Positions 10,351 to 21,919 of a stretch of DNA of 64,000 bases are shown piece by piece. The notes beneath the pieces were generated by a model that made no database searches, was not told the DNA's origin, and saw only the letters and a list, made by a program, of their open reading frames with translations. This DNA is from Triglochin maritima (taxonomy: Eukaryota > Streptophyta > Magnoliopsida > Alismatales > Juncaginaceae): contig OY821777.1 in NCBI GenBank assembly GCA_963682175.1, positions 13,722,001 to 13,786,000 on the forward strand, given 5' to 3'. The stretch's first letter is position 1. The number at the start of each line of letters is the position of its first letter. The position numbers and the translations under genes were made by a program.

Positions 10351-10775
10351 ATAAGTCGATCGAGTTGAGAAAGTCAATATGTGGTTGAGCTTGTTTGGGA
10401 AGTGTAGAGAAACAATAAGTTTGTTTATATGATTTCAAATCATACTTGCCTAGTAATTATTTAGTTACATTTTGTTGACATATCCTGAGATTTGGCTCTT
10501 GGTTTTCTTAAGGTACGAAGAATTTAATAGTTTTAAGATAAGAGGACAAATTATTGGTTTGCGCGCTTGTATTGGATAAGTGAGCATTAGGGTGCTTATG
10601 ATCGTAAGGTTTTGAGTTTTTACTTGTATTTGTTAATTGTTGTACATGTACACAAAGAATTGACTATATATCATTATTTTTGGTATAATGCTACTCAGAC
10701 ACAAAAATGTGCCCCAAATTGGGCACAATTCATGCATGTGAGTGTAGAGATTTTTTTGGAAAATGATAGATGAAC
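10351..10775. other. 3' flank of the polygalacturonase relic, no gene seen
   Basis: AT-rich sequence that would have contained the 3' UTR of the polygalacturonase gene. Nothing else was recognised. Confidence 0.5.
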
Positions 10776-10961
10776 GCTGCGCGTCACGGACACGCTATAC
10801 GTGGACATCCATGTCAACCCTTACGTGGTCAAAGCAATGATGTTTTTTTTGTTTTTCCTTCCTAATGTCCACTCAAATCACATTAAATGCGTTTCAACTC
10901 AGCACGTTCTCTCTCCACGCAAATACAAATATGATGACATTATTTCTTCCTTCTTCATTCT

Positions 10962-11294
10962 TTCTCTCCGGAATAAATCACCATTTCCAGCAAGATATTA
11001 TTTCGAAGAAGCGTCTGATGCCGACTCTCAGGGTTCTTCACAACGTAAGCAACGTGAATGGGTCGGTCGATGACACTATTTCTTTCTTCTTCATTCTTTT
11101 TCGTGTAACAGTGCAGCAAAGATGTTGTGGTGCCCTGTTGGAGTGTCCGTAACAGAAAAAGAATGAAGAAGAAATAAAGAGTGTCATCGACCGTCCCATT
11201 AACGCTGCTTACGTTATGAAGAACCCTGGGAGTCGGCATTAGACGCTTCTTCGAAATAATATCTTGCTCGAAATGATGATTTATTCCGGAGAGA
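10962..11294. repeat. long hairpin (inverted repeat), arms about 140 bp, loop about 50 bp
   Basis: Arm 1 (10962-11102, from tctctccggaataaatcacc through cttcttcattcttttt) is repeated inverted at 11155-11294 with only scattered mismatches. A transcript would fold into a near-perfect hairpin of about 140 bp. Confidence 0.85.
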
Positions 11295-11334
11295 GGTACA
11301 ACGCTCCATGGTGAAGACTTACGTCTGTTCGGTT

Positions 11335-11540
11335 TATGTTGTACCTCTCTCCGTAATAAATCACCATTTCGAGCAAGATATTATGTCGAAAAAGCGTCTG
11401 ATGCCGACTCACAGGGTTCTTCACAACGTAAGCAGCGTGAATGGGTCGGTTACATCGTTGCTTTACGAAGTCGCACCAACAAGAGAAGAGAAAGTTCAAG
11501 ATGAAGGTTACATCGTTGCTTCACGAAGTCGCACCAAAAC
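11335..11540. repeat. third copy of the hairpin arm plus a 33-bp direct repeat
   Basis: A third copy of the arm, in arm-1 orientation, covers about 11335-11450, so arm 2 can also pair with it across a loop of roughly 35 bp. Next to it a 33-bp sequence (starting ggttacatcgttgctt) occurs at about 11449 and again at about 11506. Confidence 0.8.
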
Positions 11541-11569
11541 CCGGGGATCCTGATTTCTCTGATTGGGAC

Positions 11570-12893
11570 ATGAATATGTTGTGTGTCTGTTCGGTTTAAG
11601 TTGTGTGTCTGTTCGGTTTAAGTTGTGTGTCTGTTCGGAATATGTTGTGAGTCTATTCGGAATAAGTTGTGTCTGTTCGGAATATGTTGTGTGTCTGTTC
11701 GGTTTAAGTTGTCTGTCTGTTCGGTTTAAGTTGTAAGTTGTGTCTCTGTTCGGTTTAAGTTGTGTGTATGTTCGGAATATGTTGTGTATGTTCGGAATAT
11801 GTTGTGGGTCTGTTCGGAATAAGTTGTGTGTCTGTTCGGATTGAGTTGTCTGTCTGTTCGGAATATGTTGTGTGTCTGTTCGGTTTAAGTTGTATGTCTG
11901 TTCGGTTTAAGTTGTAAGTTGTGTCTCTGTTCGTTTTAAGTTGTGTGTATGTTCGGAATATGTTGAATGTATGTTCGGAATATGTTGTGTGTCTGTTCGG
12001 AATAAGTTGTGTGTCTGTTCGGATTGAGTTGTCTGTCTGTTCGGAATATGTTGTGTGTCTGTTCGGAATATGGTGTGAGTCTGTTCGGAATAAGTTGTGT
12101 GTCTGTTCGGAATACGTTGTGTGTTTGTTCGGTTTAAGTTGTATGTTTTTTCGGTTTAAGTTGTAAGTTGTGTCTTTGTTCGGTTTAAGTTGTGTGTATG
12201 TTCGGAATATGTTGTGTGTATGTTCGGAATATGTTGTGGGTTTGTTCGGAATAAGTTGTGTGTCTGTTCCGATTAAGTTGTCTGTCTGTTCGGAATATGT
12301 TGTGTGTCTGTTCGGAATATGTTGTGGGTCTGTTCGGAATAAGTTGTGTGTCTGTTCGGATTAAGTTGTCTGTCTGTTCGGAATAAGTTGTGTGTCTGTT
12401 CGGATTAAGTTGTCTGTCTGTTCGGAATATGTTGTGTGTTTGTTCGGAATATGTTGTGAGTCTGTTCGGAATAAGTTGTGTGTCTGTTCGGATTAAGTTG
12501 TCTGTCTGTTCGGATTAAGTTGTGTGTCTGTTCGGAATAAGTTGTCTGTCTGTTCGGATTAAGTGGTGTGTCTGTTCGGAATATGTTATGTGTCTGTTCG
12601 GAATATGTTGTGTGTCTGTTCGGTTTAAGTTAGGTGTCTGTTCGGATTAAGTTGTGTGTCTGTTCGGAATAAGTTGTGGGTCTGTTCGGAATAAGTTGTG
12701 TGTCTGTTCGGAATAAGTTGTCTGTCTGTTCGGATTAAGTGTTGTGTCTGTTCAAATTAAGTGGTGGGTCTGTTCGGAATAAGGTGTGTGTCTGTTCGGA
12801 TTAAGTTCTGTGTCTGTTCGGTTTAAGTTGTGTCTGTTCGGAATATGTTGTTTGTCTGTTCGGAATATGTTGTGGGTCTGTTCGGAATAAACT
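11570..12893. repeat. 22-bp tandem satellite, about 60 units
   Basis: The basic unit is tgttcggaatatgttgtgtgtc. Variants have ggtttaagttg, ggaataagttg or ggattaagttg in the middle and gtctgtc, gtgggtc or gtgagtc at the end. The variants follow one another in an irregular higher-order pattern. A few units are shortened. The overlapping ORFs with recurring CLFGISCVSV-like peptides come only from the repeat periodicity. Directly after it (12894-12957) is a shorter array of a 23-bp unit, tacataaacaggacaaactttc. Confidence 0.95.
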
Positions 12894-13210
12894 GGACAAT
12901 CATTCTACATAAACAGGACAAACTTTCTACATAAACAGGACAAACTTTCAGTTACATTTCTGGACAAAACTTAATAATAAAAAATATTATGATAAGTGTG
13001 GGATCTGCACGAATAAAGGGTCTGCACGCTGTCCTAGGGTCTGCACACTGTCTTATCTGTGTATTGGAAAAGGAATCGTTCAACTTAAAGAACCGGTGTT
13101 TTTTAAAAAGACAAAAAACGCGCGAAGAGAAATTTCGCTGACTGGACGCTGACTCAAAGAAAATACCTGAGTTGTACAGATCCACGTAAGGCGCGTCCGT
13201 GACTCGCGCG

Positions 13211-14305
13211 TCCGTGTATAACGACCCGAATTTTTTATGGGTAAAAACCCCACGTGGTCATTCTTGATGCTTCATTCTACTCCCAAGAATAAACAAATGT
13301 TTTTTTGAAACCACATTGTTTCTCGGCTCGCAACGTGTTGTCAGCAAAATCAATATTTTTCTTCACTCTCCACTGACAAATCTTACACTTTTTTTCTTCC
13401 CGCTCACAAATGTGTTGTTAGCAAAAGCAATATTTCCTCTCTCTCCATTGACAAATTTCTCTTTTTTTCTTTTTCCACTCACAAATGCTAATGTGTTGTC
13501 AACAAAGTCATCTAGTGCATCATGTTTTTGCATAATTTTGAGCACAAATATGTCTGTATATCGTATTCAGATATCGCTACAGAGATGTCTTCCACTCTGT
13601 GAGCTAATTTCATCCAACTAGATATATGTCTTCAGATATATCCACAAGCAACCATGTGGACACGTCCCGCAGACATATCGATGATAAACAATCATTGTTT
13701 ATATATACAAATACCTCATTAAATTTTTCATCATGGAATCATGATTTTATATTGTGTCACCTGTATTATTTGGGTTATACAACCAATGTCATGATTTACA
13801 CTTTTAGGTAGGAGCACCATTTTATTTCGGTTACAATATGAACCTTAACTTTTTACGTGACTGAAGTTGTGATTTTATCATGTTACTTGTGTTAATTTGA
13901 GCTACATAACCAATGACATGCTAAACGAATTTGGGTATGACCACCTTTATTTTTAGGTTATAATATAACTAACCAGATAGTCTTTGGTGGTTTTCTTATT
14001 ATGCTTGCTCAAATACTACACTATGCCTGTCAAATCCCACTCTCTCTCTCATCACGTACGATTACTACACAATTACAATACAGATATGTCCCAGATTGCA
14101 ATCGATTGTGTTTGCTAGCTAGGCTTTCATTTTCGTGATATCTCTTGGATCCACTACATATAACTAAATTACATGAATAAGAACCACAGTATGAATCAAT
14201 ATATCTACAACTATCATAATTACAATCCATTTTATTGTCCACACCAATGTATCTCTCCCAATTGTCGATCCCACATACATATGAAAATAGACATCCTCTA
14301 GACAT
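13211..14305. other. intergenic, with two small diverged tandem duplications
   Basis: No gene was recognised. 13318-13510 holds about three diverged copies of a 65-70-bp unit containing ctcacaaatgtgttgt(c/t)agcaaa. 13735-13850 and 13865-13970 are two diverged copies of about 115 bp containing catgattttatattgtgtcac. The rest is AT-rich. Confidence 0.5.
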
Positions 14306-14310
14306 GTCAT

Positions 14311-15005
14311 TGTTGAAAATTGGTTTAAATTTGTTAAGACAGAAAACATGGAAAAATGTTGACCGGTGTTGGACAATGTTCGATTGATTTTTTCAGGAAT
14401 CTTTTGAGAGTTCAGGAACGGTCGACCGGAAAGTTGCAGAGAGCTGAAGATAACTGTGGAGCGGTCGACTGGTGTTGGACACCGTTCGACCGAAATTATT
14501 AGGAATTTTTCTATTAATGGTAACGATCAACCGATGAAGGATTCTGGTCGACCATTTGCCCACGATATGCTTGTACGGTTTTTAGTCTATTATTTAAGGG
14601 GGTTTCACCATTTTCTTGTTGATAACGCATCATTATTATTTCCTTTTGAGAGATTAGAGTTAGAGAGAGTTCTTGAGATCTTTGGATGACACATTGCCTC
14701 TAAATCCTTGTAATCTTGGTTGTTTCTCTTGTTGAAGAAGATGAAGAAGCAAAGGAAACCCGCGGAGAACTCATCCAAGGACGTAAGCACATTATCGAAC
14801 CTTATAAATCACGTGTGTCGTGGTTGTTTCAGGTGTGCGTTTGTCTAATGCTCGTTTTTTTCATCTTATGTGTGTTGTTGTGTGTTAGTTTGGGAGAGAG
14901 AAAAGTTTAGTCTAATTCCACGTTCAGTATTCGTATTTATATTCCGCTGGTGCATTTAATTCTGTCTGTCGTGTCGTATTATCATTGTTAGAATCTCGCC
15001 GAACA
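14311..15005. mobile_element. solo LTR, 695 bp
   Basis: It begins TGTTGAAAATTGG and ends CTCGCCGAACA, flanked by exact 5-bp duplications gtcat (14306-14310 and 15006-15010). There is no internal region. A TATA-like tattatttaagg lies at about 14588. It contains one exact CGGTCGACCG (about 14418) and one near copy (about 14461), the same palindrome that is amplified in the 6745-9212 LTR. Confidence 0.85.
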
Positions 15006-15010
15006 GTCAT

Positions 15011-15575
15011 CGTATGATCAGTATATCAAACAAACAAAAATATACCCCAAAATACTTTCAATCTCTCTCAGACATGTCCATACATGACTAACACTTTTAA
15101 GTAACCCCGTGTAAGAAACAAAGAGCCCATAAATTTATTACTCAAAATACTATGACATACGTGTCCATACATAAATAGTAAACGAAACACATAGGAGTTA
15201 TCCAAATTTTTACATCATTTTCAAGTGTAAAAATCTTTGTGATAGCAAAATTGCAAGGTTTGATGAATACAAGGGAACATTTGTAGGAAGGTCTCATAAG
15301 TGTGTGATATTATATAATCCACTTATAAAAAATACTCAAATAAATAAATAAATTATATTAAACAAATTCCAATTCATAACCATTGTTTTCATCGTACCGA
15401 ATAAAAATTAAATTATTTATTTTTGATTGTATATACCTTTTTTTTATAATTATAGACCATGAAGAAAATATAACCAAAACTAATGATCGAATCTCCCGTT
15501 TGAGATATAAAAATGGAACGAGTATAAAGTAATAAAGTAATTAAAATAAAAGACAGAAAAACAAAGAGTAAGTTA
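15011..15575. other. AT-rich intergenic sequence, no gene seen
   Basis: No conserved ORF, repeat or RNA motif was recognised before the snoRNA promoter. Confidence 0.5.
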
Positions 15576-15581
15576 TAAGGA

Positions 15582-15688
15582 TGGGCCAATGATGGACCCA
15601 AACATAATAAGCCCTAAGTCCAGTTGATTAACAAACCAGTATAAGTACCCCAATAGCAAGTAAGAGAACACCTCTCACAAAACCCTAG
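15582..15688 (+). promoter_or_regulatory. putative snoRNA promoter: site II, TATA-like box, telo-box
   Basis: It has TGGGCC (15582-15587, a site II element), a TATA-like tataagta (about 15640) and a telo-box aaaccctag (15680-15688). This combination is typical of plant ribosomal-protein and independent snoRNA genes. It lies 75-180 bp upstream of the candidate box C/D RNA and of no visible ORF. Confidence 0.55.
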
Positions 15689-15761
15689 CCTCCTATCCAA
15701 GTTCTTGTGTTCTTTGTGTTTATTTATTTATTGGTGTGTTTTTTTTCAAAATGAATTTGGG

Positions 15762-15851
15762 GCTGTGATGAGTAATGCTATATTTCTGACACCTCTTGTA
15801 TGAGGAGGATTCACTTCCTCCCATGAGCAGAGATGCAACTATCTGAGCTCT
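15762..15851 (+). ncRNA. candidate box C/D snoRNA, about 90 nt
   Basis: Box C GTGATGA (15765-15771) and box D CTGA (15843-15846) are bracketed by a short terminal stem (gggct before box C pairing with agctc after it). A D' box CTGA lies at 15786-15789, and an internal hairpin ggagga/tcctcc at about 15803-15820. Guides are the bases just upstream of D' (ending gctatattt) and of D (ending gcaactat). I do not recognise the specific family or its rRNA/snRNA target. The call rests on box spacing, stem and upstream promoter elements. Such RNAs direct 2'-O-methylation in the nucleolus. Confidence 0.6.
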
Positions 15852-17040
15852 CTTCCTTTTATTTATTTATTTGTTTAAACCTTTTCTCGTATTCTCTTTC
15901 GGCAATGGGATTTGCAACTTTTTCTCCTCCGTTGTTCTCGACCTTTATTTCGAGGGAAAAATAACCACCAATGAAAATAAATACTATATGATAAATTGTC
16001 AGGTAATTGGAATTTTTTTACTTCTGAATCGATTATACATTTGTCTGGGTTGTAAAAATAGTAGACGGAATCGCGAAGTTGATTTATTGAAACTGAAAAT
16101 ACCAACTAGAAAATTGGATAAATGAGAAACCAATATCTGCGTCGATTTTTGAGGTGGCCAGATGCGTAGGGATGAGATGGGTTGGTTCGGATTAGGTTTG
16201 CCAAAATCAAATCAAATCAAATTAAATTTCGAGAACGAAATCCAAACCTTACTGGAACGAAATTTTTTTGGTTTACGTGTAATGCCATTGTTTAGCGATC
16301 GTTTTGAAATCAGTAAAGCTAAAGATAACCAAAATAATATCCTGAATTTTAAATCATGGTTATATAATTATACGATCAAAATCATAGTGATAATTGGACA
16401 GAATGTTATAAATGTAATTATAGTGTTTCATTGCATGTTATAGAAATTATATGTGAAAAATAAATTGGTTCGTATTTATTAATCCAAACCCAAACCCAAA
16501 CTATGATTCAGATTTAAACTTTTGATTGAAACACTATATTGTAAAATTTAACCCAAATATACGTACAAGTACTGTCGTTAAATACATTCAAAGCCAAAAA
16601 GTTTTTTTAAGACTGTACGGAATATATTAATTTTGATTAGTTGTTCGAATGTTATTAAAATATATTATAATATCTAAATATCAACATTTTACATCTATAT
16701 ATTTATATGTTATAGAAAAATTAACATTAGGTGCGAAACAACATTACAAAAAAATTTGAAAAAAATAAAATATTATACAAAATAAGATTTGTAAATTTTA
16801 CAATTTAATTTTTTTATTCTGCTGACGACGTCGTCAACCGAGAGTAATAACCATTGAGAACTAAAGTAATATATGTAATAATTTGTAATGTCATTTGATA
16901 TATAAGTGTACAATGTCATTGTAAATAAGTGTACAATGATGATTTTTAAGAATTCTAGTGTTTCACAATGACATCCATAAGTTTCTTTTTCCGAGAAAGA
17001 ACTTAACTACTTGTCGTTTTCTTCAACCACAAATTCCCAG
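15852..17040. other. AT-rich intergenic sequence
   Basis: No gene was recognised. It includes very AT-rich stretches (16440-16800) and a short duplication, ataagtgtacaatg (about 16901 and 16925). The far end probably includes downstream sequence of RRP40, whose stop is at 17335. Confidence 0.45.
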
Positions 17041-17334
17041 ATTCACCTTAAAAACAACGGTTCAATACAGTACTTCAAAGTAATTCAAACCCCAATTTAA
17101 TACAAATCTAACTAATTCTAAATCTAAAGATTTACAAATAAAATTGGTTACTATCTCTGCACTATCCAAGGTCACTGTGGTCTCTAAACCGCATTTTTTT
17201 GCCACAGTTGATATAGTCGGTGACCAATGAAATGCAAACCACACATTAGAAATCACTTGACAAAAAAAGGGGTTTAAAGCCATGAAATTCCTCAGATTCA
17301 AAGAGTGGCAAAATTGTGTTATTTCGAGGCGCCA

Positions 17335-20300
17335 TCATTGAATCTTCTGCATAAGCTTATCCACCATGATCCTCTGCTGTGTTGGGCTCAAAGACTCTGA
17401 GTTCATGATAGAATTTGAAACAATAATTACAGTTTCTGGAGAGGAGGCATTCACCTGAAAACAAATAACAAACATAAAAAAAATATCCTTACGGGAAACA
17501 TAAACTAAAGCTGTAAGCATTAAATACCACACCAATATAATCAACTATTAAATTCTTGTCAAATTGGTCAACCCTTCATCCTAATCTCGCTTTATAAAAA
17601 CAATATATTAGTTATTGGAGTTAAATCAAAATTAGAATTATCTTCCCTAACAAGTTGAGTTATGGTTTAACTGGTCACCTAAAAATACCATCAACCATGG
17701 AAAATGCGGATTTCAGACCAATGCTATGCTTCTTCTACCAGTACTCAACAAAAGAAAATGGAGTCGGACATACCCAGACACGACCATTCAAGCCAACAGC
17801 TATCTCAAAAGACAGTTTTTTGCCTAGAGCTTCAAGCACAGGACATGTGGGGGAACTGAGCAACCTGAACAAGAGCCAAAATGATAAAGTCGTGAGATTA
17901 GAATTTCCTTCCCTAAAACTAAATCTCAAAGATATTATTGTGATCGAAATTTTGTTGCCAAATAGAGTGTTCCCCTCACATTCGTGACAGGCCAGTTGAT
18001 GTTTCAAACATGTAGCCATCCTTCAGGCGACCAAACTCTGCAGTTTTCCCATGAGCTACAGGAAGCAAGGTAAAACATGTGAAAAATCCTCCCAAAAACT
18101 GAACATGATAAAAAAATGTCACGTGCAATGCATTTCTGTTATAGCAGGAAGCAGCAATGCCAACACATAACATCATTTCTATTTCTAGATACACTGGAAA
18201 ATATGTCTACATGAGCAAGCAAAACCCACAAACTCCCCAAAGAGCCATGAGAAACTTACCATCAGTGCATGACAGCTGAGGATTCATGCCGCTAGCTGCT
18301 TTAACCACCCGAACATATAGCAAAGTACCTACCTGTATAACGACCATAGCGAATGGCAATCTTAAGCACCACAATTAACATCGGTTCTATGCTGCATGTA
18401 TAAAGAAGCAACAGGATTTCATGTTTATCAAAACTAGAAGGCAACTAGAAGGCCGAAATGAAAAATTAAACCATAAGTGCTGCACCCATCATTTTTCATT
18501 TCTGATCTTTTGTAGATGTTTGACCGATTTTACTAATTTATAAACCTAAGACGATGTTCCCAGTACAACTCTCTATATTTTGTCTCTTCTCCATCTCCCC
18601 TCTCTACTAATGGTTTATCACTGAGCAATGAAAGCTTAAGCCTTTCACAGCAAACCAAATAAAAAAAGAGAAGAGGTGGAAAAGAATCATACTAATTTTT
18701 TAAATCAGTTTAATTGATGTACCCGACTTAAGGGGGAAAAATCAGCAAAAATGAATATTAAACTCTGATCAGTCATGTGATACAATAAAACTCGAAAACA
18801 AAAGCTAAATGACCATTGCAGGATAACGAGTATAATAATAATAGTTTAGGATGAGGAAATAGATCAAGCGGAGAACTGAAAGGATATAACGGAAAAGAGC
18901 AGTGAACCTCAAATTTGGGAATATTTCTCCTAGTTCCACCTTCAAATGCAAGTACAGGCAAAAAAGCAAGCACAGGGCCTTTTATGTCCACCAAAAAGTT
19001 CTGAGAAGAGAAAATCACATTATGAATAGAAAATTCAAGAATAGCATGCATCTCTGCTAAAAAGGATAAATAAAGATGCACCATGAGAAAAGCTTCACTT
19101 TATTAAATACCGTAATCATAGAATAAAGATAAATAAACACAAGAATGCCTAGTTGCCTACATATCTGCAAGTTTTTTGGTGACATACGACTTCAACATAT
19201 TGTGCCACATGTGAAGAATTCCACAATGTCACCTAATTATAGTAACAATAACTAATCTTCAAGTTCCAATAAAAAATCATAGTAAGCTCAGAATATGGAT
19301 GTACACCACCATATAGTATTGATCAATTGAAATAATCTATGAAATGAAAAATCACCACATAAAATGGGGTGCCTCCATAAAATCTGCATTGACACATAAA
19401 CAGAGAATATAACCAGTGATCATGTATATTTATGAGATTTGCCAGTTAGAACTTACATCAGGTTTGGTGTCAACTACAATGCCAAGGACTGTATCTCCTG
19501 CACAAGGCACGTACTGCAGCAGCAAGAAAAAACAATAGAAGTTAGGAATGAAAAACAAAATGGAGAAAAAAAATCCATAAATAATGAAATAATAAAGTTA
19601 AGGCCAACTGATTACTACTTACACAATCCTACTGTGTAAATAATAAAAGATACGAAGTTAGTACTCTGAGTGCCTATCATCATATGAAATATTTTTAACT
19701 AATGGAAAAAAAAGAAATAACAGCTCTAATCTGCCTAATCAAAATTCTCAACACTGATGGTTCTTTTTTCTACATCATAAGAACACTGCATGATTAAAAA
19801 GGGTATCTTTAGAGATGTTGGCACTTACCCTTTTTGTTGAGTTCTCAATCCAGTATTTATTTGGCTTTGAGAATCTCAATGTCCCCGCTGTAATTGCTGT
19901 GATGGAATCGCAATCCTACAAAGCAGAATAACACTAAAATTGAGCTTCATTTGCAATCCCACAGGTTTTGTACCACGTTGAATGCTGCTTATACAAACAA
20001 GCAAATCTTTTATCTTTACCACAAACACAATTTTCTTACTAGTCACACGATCTTTAAACATGAATTAAGCATACGGGAAAGATACAAGTTTTAATAGTTC
20101 GATGTACTCCACTTATGGGTGTTCGGATTCAAAGTAGAGGAGCGATTTTAACCTTAGTTAAGAAGATTAAATTAACAAGTTTTGTGGTTCTATAGTTTCA
20201 AAATGACATATTAAGGGATACAAAAAATTATCCAAAACACTTCATAGTCGATCTTCACCCTCTCCCTTCTCAAAAAAGACAAGCATGACATAATAATAAA

Positions 20301-21847
20301 TAAATAACAAGCCATCCATACCTGTCTCAAGCCGAGCCCTAACTTAATTGTCTGAGATGGCATTTTGGAGAGGTCCAAAACCATGTCGCCGGGAACCTAA
20401 TAAGAAATTCAAAGGAATAAGTAAGAAAGCAGCAAATATTGAAAACGAAAGAGAAAAAGGGTAAGTTGAGTTTGATTCTACGGACGATGGCTTTGTCAAG
20501 TCACCAAAACATCTAGGCACTCCCATATTTCCTAAAAAAAGAAGCAATTATTCCTTCACTTGAATTACTCAGTGTAGCACAATAAATACATCTTAAAGTT
20601 TTGAGTAGTCACGAAACCTTTGAACCCCAAAAAAGTGAAAAAGAGCTATATCTTGCAACATAACCACAAATGTACATTTAGAATAGTTTCCCAATCGTAG
20701 ATCCCCTAAAAAGAAGACAAATAAGATGTTCTGTTCTAGCAGAGGAATAAAACTAGTTTGAAGTAGCTTGGTAGCCACAAAATTTTCAAATTCCAAAAAA
20801 GGACAAACAACTTTTCCTTATATCAGAACCACAAAACTAAAATTTGAGTAGCTACTCAATCAATCATAAATTTAATCCCAAATCCAAAAAAGACAAACAC
20901 GGCTTTCTCTTCCATCAGAACCCAAAAAAAGATGTTCAAATAGCCACGGAAGTGCAGGGTGTCAAAACTAAAAGATTACAGTCTTTTAGCTATCCAATCT
21001 TCAAATTGTATTTTCCTCTTCTACCGAGAATGCACTAAGCAATAAGAAACCAAAACCAACCAAATGCAAACACAATCCTAAACCACAGTCTCAACACAGA
21101 ACCACAGCTCGAGTAAACTACTTGATCGTCAAATCCCAATTGCTAAAAACAAAACAAAAAAACTAAAGATTTCACAACAGCTTTCCCAATCACCAAACCC
21201 AAAAAAATAAAAATTGAAAACAGCATTTCCTCTCCTACCATGAAATTTCCAAGCAATCAAAACAAGACCTACCTTACGCCATCACAATCTCAAACCACAG
21301 CCGCAACACAGAACGGAAAGATCATAGCTCACGTAGACATTTTATCATCAAATAACAATTGCCAAAAGCACAAACGTACGGTTTTCAGTAGCTACCCAAC
21401 AACCAAATCCAAACAGTAACAAAAAACCAATTCCTCTTCTTCCACGAAAGTGATAGGCAATTAAAACCTAATACCAACGCGACGCGATCACAACACCAAA
21501 CCAAAAGACCAAACCTTTAGTAGCTACTCAAATCCTAATTGCTAAAACCACAAAATCCAACAATCAAATCCTTTTTTTTCAAAAACAGCAATTCCTCTTC
21601 TACGACCAAACCGCCAAGCAATTAAAACCCAAAACCGATCCGATGACAATCCCAACCAAAAGACCACACCTTTAGTAGCTATCCATCCGATAATAAAATC
21701 ACAAAAAATACAACTTCCAGCAGCTAAGAATCACCAAACCAGCGATCCAATCCCAAACCACAACTCCACCAATCCCCGAATCCGAACCTGATTGAGGCTC
21801 TGCTCGGCGGCCTTCCTCTCGCTGGGATTCCGACTGAGCGCCGCCAT
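17335..21847 (-). CDS. RRP40: exosome complex component RRP40, with a SAD2-derived first exon
   Basis: RRP40 is an S1/KH cap subunit of the nuclear and cytoplasmic RNA exosome. Exons, 5' to 3' on the minus strand: 21847-21788, 20396-20322, 19915-19829, 19513-19457, 19000-18908, 18332-18260, 18055-17980, 17864-17774, 17454-17335. They join in phase to 732 nt, 243 aa, with consensus splice sites. RRP40 signatures are VPGDMVLDL, SKPNKYWIENS, VLGIVVDTK, LPVLAFEGGTRRNIPKFE and LLSSPTCPVLEALGKK; the C-terminus is LSPTQQRIMVDKLMQKIQ. The first exon ([20 protein letters not shown]) is not an RRP40 sequence. It is a trimmed copy of SAD2 exon 1 that splices in frame to V of VPGD. A remnant of the original first exon may survive at about 20440-20500 (KPSSVESNS in another frame). 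The exon 2-9 core is certain. The chimeric start is inferred. Confidence 0.88.
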
Positions 21848-21872
21848 GCTCGCTGGGGTTTCCAGAAGAGAT
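20504..21872 (-). repeat. duplicated SAD2 exon 1/intron 1 segment upstream of RRP40
   Basis: This segment aligns almost base for base with 59019-60405 in the same orientation (about 1.37 kb, a few percent divergence with small indels). It carries part of SAD2 intron 1, the exon 1 donor and most of exon 1. The copy lacks the first ten codons of SAD2. In their place ATG stands where SAD2 has CAG (codon 11), giving ATG GCG GCG CTC. Homology stops about 25 bp upstream of the ATG, so the SAD2 promoter was not copied. Confidence 0.92.
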
Positions 21873-21919
21873 TCACGTTTTAACTGATGGGTCGTGTTTT
21901 ATCTTTTTAATCTTTCTAT

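Larger units (their letters stand above)
10779..13210. mobile_element. possible non-autonomous TIR element, about 2.4 kb, carrying hairpins and a satellite
   Basis: The left sequence at 10779-10806 (gcgcgtcacggacacgc, then tacgtgga) matches, in inverted orientation, 13181-13210 (reverse complement gcgcgagtcacggacgcgcc, then ttacgtgga) with about 27 of 31 positions shared. Between them lie an inverted-repeat block and a 22-bp satellite, and no transposase. No clear target-site duplication was found, so the true ends and superfamily are uncertain. Confidence 0.45.

Noticed and set aside
11570..12893. Regular repeats resembling a CRISPR array, and ORFs at 11921-12166 and 12170-12364
   Set aside because: The units are directly adjacent with no unique spacers, and this is plant nuclear DNA. 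The ORFs only mirror the 22-bp periodicity (22 aa per three units).
14030..14376. Cys-rich minus-strand ORFs
   Set aside because: No homology recognised, no splice context, and one overlaps the start of the solo LTR.
20593..20796. Minus-strand ORF repeated at 59112-59330, suggestive of a conserved small protein
   Set aside because: Both are in SAD2 intron 1 and its duplicate. The similarity is explained by the segmental duplication, and indels between copies ignore the frame.
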